A stretch of 24,203 bases of DNA from an uncultured Oscillospiraceae bacterium (lineage in GTDB: Bacteria; Bacillota; Clostridia; Oscillospirales; Oscillospiraceae), in NCBI GenBank assembly GCA_910588625.1, contig CAJUQN010000036.1, positions 1 through 24,203 on the forward strand. The letters run 5' to 3'. How positions within the stretch are numbered: position 1 is the first letter of the stretch; every line of letters begins with the position of its first letter. The position numbers and the translations under genes are program-made. Below are positions 15,289 through 22,012 of this stretch, piece after piece. The notes under the pieces were generated by a model that saw nothing but the letters and a program-made list of their open reading frames with translations, ran no database searches and was not told the DNA's origin.

Positions 15289-15600
15289 ATGAACAAGACC
15301 CTGACAGCCCTGTATGACAGCTTCTATACACCGCCCCAGTCGGCGGATACCCGCGCGGAGATCAAGACCATCCACAAGCAGCTCATCCTGAAACTGGACA
15401 AGCCGGAGCGGCGGCTGGTACTCCGGCTAATCGACACCAAGGATCGGATGACAGAGGATACCTCCGTGGACAGCTTTATCTGTGGTTTCCGGCTGGCCTG
15501 GCGGCTGGCGAATGAACTGAACAACTACCCGGAAAGCGGGCGTCCTACCCAGCCAGGCCAGACCGAGCAGGACACCCGTTGTGCGCCGCAGGAGCGATAG
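15289..15600 (+). CDS. DUF6809-family protein
   Basis: A 103-residue protein, MNKTLTALYDSFYTPPQSAD onward, started after GAGGAGG at 15275-15281. The blocks LYDSFYTPP, IHKQLILKLDKPERRLVLRLID and TSVDSFICGFRLAWRLANEL match DUF6809, a small helical family common in gut Clostridia and on their mobile elements. Its role is unknown. The last ~20 residues (GRPTQPGQTEQDTRCAPQER) are low-complexity and lie beyond the usual family end. It is separated from the next gene by the decayed relic at 15646-15813, so it does not form an operon with the winged-helix gene. Confidence 0.75.
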   Translation: MNKTLTALYDSFYTPPQSADTRAEIKTIHKQLILKLDKPERRLVLRLIDTKDRMTEDTSVDSFICGFRLAWRLANELNNYPESGRPTQPGQTEQDTRCAPQER

Positions 15601-15645
15601 GAACTCCCGGACGAGGGGTTAACACCTCCCCGATCCTGGTCGCCC

Positions 15646-15813
15646 CTTGTTGACCGCTGTGTGGCCGCTGTGGCCCCCTGTTGGAAACGCGAAGGGCTGA
15701 GCCGGAAACGCCCCAGCCCTTCGTCCCGCTTATGGCAGAAATTCCGGCGTATTCGCTATCGGTTGACGCCGAAACTGCGGCTCTGCCGGATGATCTCCTC
15801 TGGAATCTGGCTG
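15646..15813 (-). pseudogene. Decayed copy of the 3' end of the polymerase-partner gene
   Basis: This stretch aligns with 16873-17032, the last 28 or so codons of the polymerase-partner gene together with its terminator, at roughly 80% identity by eye. On the minus strand it still reads SQIPEEIIRQSRSFGVNR, then meets a stop; a one-base deletion shifts the remaining codons, which would otherwise end in PEFLP before TAA (15732-15730). The terminator hairpin is still recognisable (about 15690-15724) but has mismatches, and an 11-base duplication (TGTGGCCGCTG) lies beyond it. The rest of the gene and the polymerase are gone. The winged-helix gene lies between this relic and the intact copy. Confidence 0.8.
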
Positions 15814-15853
15814 CCATGCCTTTTACCGTAACTTTATTGCAGGAGATACATAT

Positions 15854-16864
15854 ATGGATACCATTGCCGAACAGATTCAACGAATACGAATGCACGGGCT
15901 GTATCTTTCCCGCAAATGCCAGGATATTACCCAGCTCTCCCGGGATTTGATGGGACTGCATTGCTGGTTTCACCGAAACGTGGCTTTTTCCGCGGTGATC
16001 CGCGGCGCAGACCTGATGAACTGGAAGCACGCGCTCACTAAAACTTGGCTCTATCGGGGTACGTTGCATGGCGTGGCCTATGACGATCTGCCGCTGCTGC
16101 TGGCACCCCACGCGGGAGATCAGTCTTTTGAGCAGTGGATGCTCCGGGATCTTCTCAGCGAAACGCAGCTGCGGGAAGCCGTGGACAGAATCATAAGCCT
16201 CATGGAGGATGGCGTGTACTCCCGCGCGGAAATGCGGAAGATCTTTGCTGATGACTACGATCCGAAGATGATCGACCATCTGTTCTCCTCTTGGGGCGGC
16301 ATTTTTGTCTCTCTGGCCTGTCAGGGGAAGGTTGCGTTTCGGAATATGGCAAGCCGGGATTTTGATCTGATCGATGCCCAGCCGCTGCAAATGAACAACC
16401 AGGTGCTGTTAGAGCTGCTGCGCCGCTTTTTCACGGCTTATGGACCGGCGACAATTGCGGACGCGATGTGGTTTTTGGGGCTGGATAAAAAGGCTGTTCA
16501 AGGGCTGCCGGAGTTGGAGATGTTCTCTCGGCTGGAATATCAGCGCAATGTTTACTACTATGTGGATGATGGCGCAGAGATCGGCGATATTCCGGAGCTG
16601 ACGCTGTTGTCCGGCTTTGATCCCCTGATCGTATCCTACAAGGAGCGAGAGACAGTCCTGCCTGCGGAGTACAAGCGCGCAGTGATCCTGAAATCCGGCA
16701 TCTGCCTTCCTACGATTGCTGTCAACGGACAGGTAGCGGGAATCTGGAACCTCAAAAACGGCAAGCCCACGGTGGAGTTTTTCAACTTCCAGCCTGAACG
16801 GCTCCAAAAGGCTGCGGTGGCCCTGGTGGACGAGATGCAGTGGAGAGTTTTAGGTAAGATATAA
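15854..16864 (+). CDS. Winged-helix YcaQ/AlkZ-like (HTH_42) protein
   Basis: A 336-residue protein of the HTH_42 (formerly DUF1006) superfamily, which includes the bacterial DNA glycosylases AlkZ and YcaQ/AlkX that remove alkylated bases and open DNA crosslinks. Supporting blocks are the N-terminal IAEQIQRIRMHGLYL, WLYRGTLHGVAYDDLPLLL, and the C-terminal LLSGFDPLIVSYKERETVLP with LPTIAVNGQVAGIW. Where the glycosylases carry the catalytic Q-x-Q or Q-x-D after 'GL', this protein has GLHCW (H36-x-W38), so glycosylase activity is doubtful and it may be a DNA-binding relative. The ATG follows AGGAG at 15841-15845. It is bracketed by two copies of the polymerase-partner 3' end, pointing to later insertion or rearrangement. 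Confidence 0.8.
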   Translation: MDTIAEQIQRIRMHGLYLSRKCQDITQLSRDLMGLHCWFHRNVAFSAVIRGADLMNWKHALTKTWLYRGTLHGVAYDDLPLLLAPHAGDQSFEQWMLRDLLSETQLREAVDRIISLMEDGVYSRAEMRKIFADDYDPKMIDHLFSSWGGIFVSLACQGKVAFRNMASRDFDLIDAQPLQMNNQVLLELLRRFFTAYGPATIADAMWFLGLDKKAVQGLPELEMFSRLEYQRNVYYYVDDGAEIGDIPELTLLSGFDPLIVSYKERETVLPAEYKRAVILKSGICLPTIAVNGQVAGIWNLKNGKPTVEFFNFQPERLQKAAVALVDEMQWRVLGKI

Positions 16865-16901
16865 AATCGGAAGCCTTGCTGACCGCTGTGGCTCTCTGTT
16901 G

Positions 16902-16941
16902 AAAAAGCGAAAGACTGAACCGAAAACGGTTCAGCCCTTCG
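16902..16941 (-). terminator. Terminator of the polymerase operon
   Basis: On the minus strand, just after the stop of the partner gene, CGAAGGGCTGAACCG (16941-16927) pairs with CGGTTCAGTCTTTCG (16922-16908) around a TTTT loop, followed by a T-run (16906-16902). The 15-bp stem contains only G-U exceptions, making it a strong rho-independent terminator. A decayed duplicate lies at about 15690-15724. Confidence 0.85.
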
Positions 16942-16947
16942 CGCTGT

Positions 16948-17811
16948 CTATGGCAGGAACTCCGGCAGCACCCGGTACCGGCTGACGCCGAAGCTGCTGC
17001 TCCGCTGGATGATCTCCTCCGGGATTTGGCTGAGATACTTCCGCCCGAAATTGGTGTCCCCGAACCAGCAGTCGAAATTTGCCACTGGCAGCACAACCCA
17101 CTTGCTGTCCTCCGGCTTGTTGGCAATGTAGTAAGTGATGAGCATTTGGATCACCGCAGAGGGCAGTTTCCCTGGCCTCACCGCCTCGATCTTCGCCAGA
17201 AGATCGTCGGGCAAATCAACCATGCCCTGTCGCAGCGGCCCCAGCTCCAGCGCGTCGGCGATCACATCGTCAAAGCGGATGATCCACGCGGCGTCCGCGT
17301 TGGAGGAAAACAGCGGCATCTGGAACTGCCGCACCTTTTTGCGCCACTCCGCGTCGAACTTTTTGTCCAGCTCCCCAGCGGCCTCGGAATACGCTTTCCG
17401 TACCACCTTTGGGTTATTCTGGGCAAAAGCCATGGCCGCATGGAAGTGTCGGCAGAACCATCCCCGGCCATCCTCATCCACCAGCGCCGGGAACTCCTCA
17501 TGAAGCAGGCCAAAATCCGTCCGATACTGCCACTCCGGCTTCGCACTTGCACGCTCCGGCACACTACACCAGGCGCACAGCCCCCGGTGGGCGTAGCCTG
17601 TCCGCTCTCTGGGTCGACCGTCCAATTTTCTTCCATCCGGGCCGTGGAACAGGAAGCCCCGGGCCAGGACGGTCAAAATCCGGGACAGCCCGCCAAACTC
17701 TCGCAGGGCCTCAAAGGTGAAGCGTCCCAGCCAGGAGGTGTCTTTTTTGCCGCTGGCCTTGTAGATCACCGGCCCGGTGTAGTCCAAAAACTCCTGCCAC
17801 TCATTTAGCAT
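16948..17811 (-). CDS. Unknown protein coupled to the two-barrel polymerase
   Basis: A 287-residue protein starting MLNEWQEFLDYTGPVIYKAS. Its ATG (17811-17809) lies inside the end of the polymerase gene, whose TGA is at 17803-17801, so the two are translationally coupled. An upstream in-frame start at 17892 would only add a Cys/Trp-rich stretch read out of frame from the polymerase gene. I recognise no family. Visible elements are a basic first third (LREFGGLSRILTVLARGF), a possible zinc site C79-x2-C82 (GLCAWC) with C120-x-H122-x-H124 (WFCRHFH), and a mixed alpha/beta C-terminal part with VVLPVANFDCWFGDTNFGRK. A terminator follows directly. The strict coupling and the relic of a second copy nearby suggest it works with the polymerase, perhaps as a nucleic-acid-binding subunit. 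That role is inference. Confidence 0.8.
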   Translation of the reverse strand: MLNEWQEFLDYTGPVIYKASGKKDTSWLGRFTFEALREFGGLSRILTVLARGFLFHGPDGRKLDGRPRERTGYAHRGLCAWCSVPERASAKPEWQYRTDFGLLHEEFPALVDEDGRGWFCRHFHAAMAFAQNNPKVVRKAYSEAAGELDKKFDAEWRKKVRQFQMPLFSSNADAAWIIRFDDVIADALELGPLRQGMVDLPDDLLAKIEAVRPGKLPSAVIQMLITYYIANKPEDSKWVVLPVANFDCWFGDTNFGRKYLSQIPEEIIQRSSSFGVSRYRVLPEFLP

Positions 17812-20800
17812 GGCGCATCTCCAGCACGTTGGGCAGAACGGCGTCCGGCAGCAGCTCCCACAGCAGCCCACGTTTGCCCAGCGCCACCACATACCGTACT
17901 GCGGTCACGGGCTTCACGATCCTGTCCAACAGCTCCCGGCACTTGGCGGAGACGGCATCCCGGTAGGACTGGGAAGCCGTCTTTTTCTGATATGCCTCCA
18001 TCATGGCGGCGAAAGCGGGGGAGTCCCCATCTCGGATTAACTGTTTGCGATCCTGGGCAGTGTTCTCCTGGTCGATATCCAGCAGGATGTCACACAGCAC
18101 CCGGTAGCCGCCAAAGCGGAAGTCGGTCAGCAGGTCGAACAGCTCCTCAAATTCCGGCAGCCATTCCAGCAGGAAACGCTCTCGGGCCTCCGTGTCCAGG
18201 AACTGCCACCCGTCCCGGCGCATGGCTTCCAGCACCTCCGCCGACCGCTCCGGCGGCAGTTCGCCCAGCTGGGCATACAGCTCATCCGCGTCCCAGTTCT
18301 CCTCCTGCCCTCGGGAAAAGAGGATGCGCTCCACATCGTTCTTCCGCCCCTTGCTCTGGACGGGCACCCGGCAGGCCCGAATGCGGGACAGACACGCCTC
18401 ATAGTCCTGGAGCAGGGCGGACACCGCGTCCAAAGTATCCTTGTCCAGCGCGTCCCGCCAGTCCGGCTTGGCGGCAAAGGCAAACAGCTCCCCATCCTGC
18501 GCCGGGGTGACTTTGAGTTTCGGCGTGTGTTTTTTCAGCTGGTGGGCCAGGTAGGGAAGCCGCTCCACGTTGGAGTCCACCTCGCTCCAATCCACCTTGT
18601 TGAAGAACGCTTTCAGCTTCGTGGCATGGGTGGGTTCGTACCACGCCCGCCGCTCTCCGGCGTGCTCCGCCAGATATTTGTACTGCAAAAACGGCGTCCG
18701 CTTTACCGTCCGCTGGCCCAGGAACTCCTCCAGATCGGGCCGCACGCCGCTTTTGGCCGAGTCGATCTCCAGCCCGGTGAGGATAGCCAGCAGCTCCGTC
18801 TCCTCCCGGCACCGCTGGCGCTCCTCGTCCTCAGAGTTCTCGTTGTAGGCAATGATGCTGCGGTCCAACGCGGCATTGCAGAGCTGTCCCACCCGGGAGG
18901 AGAACGTGTCCCGCACCGCCTCAAACCGGGCCTCCCAGTCATGGGCAGAGGCGGTCTGGGGTTCCGCCGCTGGGATCATCAGCAAAGGAAGGTTCTCCCG
19001 GTTTTCCAGTGATTTGTATTTCTGGAAACGGTCGATGTCGTAGTTGCGCCGCACACAGGCATTGATGATCGGGTCGGCAATAGTCTTGATCATGTCGCCA
19101 TCGTAATCTGCGCCGCCCAGCCGTTCCGCCGCCAGCATATTGGAATTGACCATCACCACGTCGGTGAGCTGGCGGAAATAGAACTGGCGCATATTGTTTT
19201 TATCGTCATAGCAGGAGAGCTGGATCTCCTCGTTGCGGGCGATGTGCGGATTACGGAGTAGGGTACACACCTCCTGCTGTGGGTATGCCGAGCCGGGGGC
19301 GTAGAACGCGCCGTTGGGAAAGTGCTGTGCGTTGGTAAACGCCGAAGCGTAAAAAGTCCGTTCCCGTTTGGTGCGGGCCTGTTTCAAGTCCAGCAATCCC
19401 ACAAGAAAATCCAGCAGATCGCCGGACAGGTAGCGATTGTCCCCATCCACGATGAGCCGTCCCACGGCGTAATTTTTCACAATACGCTCCGCCATGTCGT
19501 CCAGCGTCTGGGTATACACTGGCTCGTTGATAAAGAGCGGATTCTTTTTTAAAACAGCGGCGAGGTAGTAGTCCCGGTCCTTCTCACGCTCCCAGAAGTG
19601 CCGTCCCTCCAGTGCCCGCAAAAAATAGTCCTGCCGGAATTGTTCGTTGGCCCGGAAGTTGTAGTAGGCCAACTCCGTCTGCTTGGTGAGCCAATGCCGC
19701 CCATCCTCCTCCGGGCTGTGCTCCCAGCCGTCCGGCAGGTCGGTGGGCCGGAATTCATCGGCGCGGACGGACACAGTGGTGAGAAACTGATAGTTGAGCT
19801 CGGTGAACTGTTCCGGTTTTTCCTTGCTCACGTTGGTGACGTACAGCGCGTGGCGATAGTGCCGAAAGGCATCCCAATAGTCCGCCCAGCTCATGCCGCA
19901 CTCTGCCATCCACCCTAACCCTTTGCACATGGAGCGGGTGAGGATCACGTCCACGTCGCGCGCCTGGTGCTCCACGCCCCACAGGTCGGTGATGGTGCGG
20001 GTGCCGCAGTCTGTCAGGAAGGTGTGGAAGTCCACCTGATGGAGCATCCCCTTGACGTAGGGCAGACGGGTCTGGAAGGAAGTATGGACGTGCCCGCCGC
20101 ACAGCGCCCGGTCGATCTGCGCGGCGAACCGGGGTGAGATCAGTCCCTCGCCGTCAAAGCAGGTGATCTCCACGTCCGCCTTTTTCTCCACCCGGCGGTA
20201 TTTCCGGGTGGTATTTTTTGTGCCGTCGTCCTCCACGGTGATGACGGGGACGAGATGCTCTGTGCGGGTGCGGTTGTCCACTACAATGACCCGGTGGGGC
20301 CGGTCGATGCCCACGCCGTCGATGCGCACACCGCTGGACAGCATCAGGCCGTTGTAAGCGTACAGCTTGGAGAGCTGGCACTGGCCAATCTCCATGCCCA
20401 GCATGATGCGTTGGCGCACTGTGTCGTGGATGTCGGCACGGATGAAAGACAGCCGCGCCTGACGGCTCATACTGCCGGAGCGTTCAAAAGCCACGTACCG
20501 ATGTGGGCCGGAGCCGAAATCCAGTTCTACGCCCTCGGGGCGGAACATGGCCCGGGCTTTCTCCTGGCGAACACGCTGTTTTTTGTTGGCGGCGCTACTG
20601 TCAAAGACGCGCGCAAAGTCCATATAAAAAACTGCGTCAGACAGGTCTGGAATCAGCTTTCCGTCGCTGGGTTCGGCGTAGCCGTTGCCGTGCAGGACAC
20701 ACATGATCTGGAAGAACAGGGCGTTGGAATCCTGCTCATGGGCTGTCGTTCTATCTCTGCATTTCTCAGTTGCCGATGCGCTGAGTTCAAAGCTGTAGCG

Positions 20801-20875
20801 ATCCGCTGTTTCCACGGCGTAGCTCATCACTGCCCGGGCGGACAGCTGATAAATTTTGTACTTGGCCTGGGACAT
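17801..20875 (-). CDS. Two-barrel (eukaryotic RdRP/YonO-like) RNA polymerase homologue
   Basis: A 1024-residue protein whose two conserved cores match the double-psi-beta-barrel polymerases: cellular RNA polymerase beta/beta', eukaryotic RNA-dependent RNA polymerases, and the phage SPbeta enzyme YonO. The first core reads RLPYVKGMLHQVDFHTFL and then DVILTRSMCKGL (K275-G276, K318), like 'GxKGxxxVD...RxSMxKF' of RdRPs. The second reads ERLGGADYDGDMIKTIADP, with the metal-binding triad D590-x-D592-G-D594, preceded by RNPHIARNEEIQLS, resembling 'RNPCLHPGDI' of RdRPs. Both barrels are in one chain in the RdRP order, about 315 residues apart. There are no sigma- or alpha-type partners nearby. The start MSQAKYK was chosen for GGAGG seven bases upstream. 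RNA synthesis is predicted; whether the template is RNA or DNA cannot be told. It is divergent from the mobilisation genes and coupled to an unknown partner. Confidence 0.85.
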   Translation of the reverse strand: MSQAKYKIYQLSARAVMSYAVETADRYSFELSASATEKCRDRTTAHEQDSNALFFQIMCVLHGNGYAEPSDGKLIPDLSDAVFYMDFARVFDSSAANKKQRVRQEKARAMFRPEGVELDFGSGPHRYVAFERSGSMSRQARLSFIRADIHDTVRQRIMLGMEIGQCQLSKLYAYNGLMLSSGVRIDGVGIDRPHRVIVVDNRTRTEHLVPVITVEDDGTKNTTRKYRRVEKKADVEITCFDGEGLISPRFAAQIDRALCGGHVHTSFQTRLPYVKGMLHQVDFHTFLTDCGTRTITDLWGVEHQARDVDVILTRSMCKGLGWMAECGMSWADYWDAFRHYRHALYVTNVSKEKPEQFTELNYQFLTTVSVRADEFRPTDLPDGWEHSPEEDGRHWLTKQTELAYYNFRANEQFRQDYFLRALEGRHFWEREKDRDYYLAAVLKKNPLFINEPVYTQTLDDMAERIVKNYAVGRLIVDGDNRYLSGDLLDFLVGLLDLKQARTKRERTFYASAFTNAQHFPNGAFYAPGSAYPQQEVCTLLRNPHIARNEEIQLSCYDDKNNMRQFYFRQLTDVVMVNSNMLAAERLGGADYDGDMIKTIADPIINACVRRNYDIDRFQKYKSLENRENLPLLMIPAAEPQTASAHDWEARFEAVRDTFSSRVGQLCNAALDRSIIAYNENSEDEERQRCREETELLAILTGLEIDSAKSGVRPDLEEFLGQRTVKRTPFLQYKYLAEHAGERRAWYEPTHATKLKAFFNKVDWSEVDSNVERLPYLAHQLKKHTPKLKVTPAQDGELFAFAAKPDWRDALDKDTLDAVSALLQDYEACLSRIRACRVPVQSKGRKNDVERILFSRGQEENWDADELYAQLGELPPERSAEVLEAMRRDGWQFLDTEARERFLLEWLPEFEELFDLLTDFRFGGYRVLCDILLDIDQENTAQDRKQLIRDGDSPAFAAMMEAYQKKTASQSYRDAVSAKCRELLDRIVKPVTAVRYVVALGKRGLLWELLPDAVLPNVLEMRHAK

Positions 20876-20897
20876 CCTTCCACCTCCCAACCGCTCC

Positions 20898-20925
20898 ATT
20901 GTATCACAACCAACTGAAAACGCAA
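20898..20925 (-). promoter_or_regulatory. Promoter of the polymerase operon
   Basis: On the minus strand a -35 box TTGCGT (20925-20920), a 16-base spacer and an extended -10 box TGATACAAT (TACAAT at 20903-20898). Transcription would start near 20891, giving a leader of only about 16 bases, just enough for the GGAGG ribosome site. Confidence 0.6.
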
Positions 20926-20937
20926 TATGAATATTGC
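20922..20937. promoter_or_regulatory. Palindrome at the -35 box of the polymerase promoter, operator candidate
   Basis: GCAATAT-GA-ATATTGC is a perfect 7-bp inverted repeat with a 2-base centre, overlapping the -35 box of the minus-strand promoter. A dimeric regulator bound here would block the polymerase operon. The HTH protein encoded at 21046, facing the other way, is the nearest candidate. Confidence 0.45.
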
Positions 20938-21045
20938 TCCCACAATTTGGTATGGGGGAAGTGTTTTATTTTGCGCGGAGGAAGGAGACGGGCGAAGTTT
21001 TCCGCGTCAGGCAGTCAACCAACGGACGATGAAAGGAGAACCACT

Positions 21046-21432
21046 ATGTCAATTTTAGGAGAACGCTATTTCAAAACCAGCAACGCCGTCTACTGCTATG
21101 GCCTGGGCTGCCGAGAGCTGGCGGTGTACGGCTACCTGCGTTCCCGCGCCGGGAGCAAAGATTATTGCTGGCCCAGTATGCAGACCATCGCCGCAGCCTG
21201 CGGCTGCTCCGACACCACGGCTCGCAAGGCGGTGGATGAGCTGGAGCGGCGGGGATTCATCCGCAAGGTGGCCACCTACGCCACTGACCGCAAGGGCCGG
21301 AGGCGGCAGTGCAACAACACCTACTACATTCTGCCGATGCCTCCCTTGCCGGGGCCCAAGGACAAGCTGACCTACCACGAGGCGGGCACCGAAGACGAGG
21401 CTGGAGAGGGAACGAAGGAAAAAGCAGGATAA
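21046..21432 (+). CDS. Helix-turn-helix protein, replication-initiator or regulator type
   Basis: A 128-residue protein starting MSILGERYFKTSNAVYCYGL behind AAAGGAG (21032-21038). Residues about 20-75 form an HTH_36-like winged helix: LAVYGYLRSRAGSKDYCWPS, then IAAACGCSDTTARKAVDELE and RRGFIRKV, with a basic wing (DRKGRRRQCNNTYY). Such proteins stand at the head of mobilisation regions in Clostridia elements and resemble the DNA-binding part of small replication initiators or plasmid regulators. The last 25 residues are acidic and low-complexity. It is divergent from the polymerase gene and could control both sides. Whether it initiates replication cannot be told. Confidence 0.75.
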   Translation: MSILGERYFKTSNAVYCYGLGCRELAVYGYLRSRAGSKDYCWPSMQTIAAACGCSDTTARKAVDELERRGFIRKVATYATDRKGRRRQCNNTYYILPMPPLPGPKDKLTYHEAGTEDEAGEGTKEKAG

Positions 21433-21472
21433 AGCCCCGGCGTCAAGAGCGGCACCGGGCCAGCCACAATCA

Positions 21473-21595
21473 CCCGCAGTGCGGGCGGTTTCCCAGTGTC
21501 ACGATTGGAGTCAAGCGCAGAGAAAAAATGCGCCGATGGGGTCAACAACCCCCAAAAGGCACGGAAGAACAGGCTTTACGTAGGGGTCAAACCCC
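21473..21595. other. Cluster of inverted repeats, origin-of-transfer candidate
   Basis: Between the HTH gene and mobC lie four short hairpins: CCCGCA-G-TGCGGG (21473-21485), GCGCA/TGCGC (21515-21533), GGGGT-CAACA-ACCCC (21538-21552) and GGGGT-CAA-ACCCC (21583-21595). The last two share the direct repeat GGGGTCAA. Clusters like this immediately before the relaxosome genes are typical of oriT regions. The nick site is not identifiable from sequence alone. Confidence 0.45.
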
Positions 21596-21610
21596 GGAAA
21601 GGAGCAGAAA

Positions 21611-22012
21611 ATGGGCAAAAAAGACAAATTAGCGGTCTATCTCACGCCGGAGAAGAAGGCAGAACTGGAGCGTCGTTACCAGGAGGACGGCAGCCGGAGC
21701 ATGACCGCGTTTATCGAACGCGCGCTGGATTTTTACCTGGACTATCTCAGCGCCCAGGACGCGGGACTGTTCCTGCCAGCCGCCATCCGTTCGTGCATTG
21801 AAGGGCGGTTGGGCACCATGGAGAAACGCATGGCGTCGCTGATGTTCAAGCTGACGGTGGAACTGGATATGTGCATGAGTATCCTGGCGGACTGCACGGA
21901 GCTGGACGAGGAATATCTGCGGCGCAAGCGAGCCGAGAGCGCGGAGCGTACGAAGCGCACCAACGGACAGACGCGCTTCGAGCAGATCGCGCGCCACATT
22001 GAGGAGGACTGA
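21611..22012 (+). CDS. MobC-like relaxosome accessory protein
   Basis: A 133-residue protein starting MGKKDKLAVYLTPEKKAELE behind AAAGGAG. The N-terminal ~45 residues form a ribbon-helix-helix DNA-binding pattern (strand KLAVYLT, helix KKAELERRYQ, turn GSRSMTAFIERALDFYLDYL). A helical C-terminus follows, with LPAAIRSCIEGRLGTMEKRM and a basic tail. In mobilisable elements such a protein binds the transfer origin and recruits the relaxase. Its stop overlaps the relaxase start (TGATG), so the two are coupled, and the hairpin cluster lies directly upstream. Function is assigned from fold pattern and position; individual family membership is uncertain. Confidence 0.8.
   Translation: MGKKDKLAVYLTPEKKAELERRYQEDGSRSMTAFIERALDFYLDYLSAQDAGLFLPAAIRSCIEGRLGTMEKRMASLMFKLTVELDMCMSILADCTELDEEYLRRKRAESAERTKRTNGQTRFEQIARHIEED

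Noticed and set aside
17809..17892. Longer N-terminus for the polymerase-partner protein from 17892
   Set aside because: The extra 27 residues are Cys/Trp-rich and merely out-of-frame polymerase sequence; the ATG at 17811 gives a normal coupled start.
21025..21370. Additional small proteins in other frames over the HTH gene
   Set aside because: They lack ribosome sites and only mirror the HTH gene's GC-rich codons.
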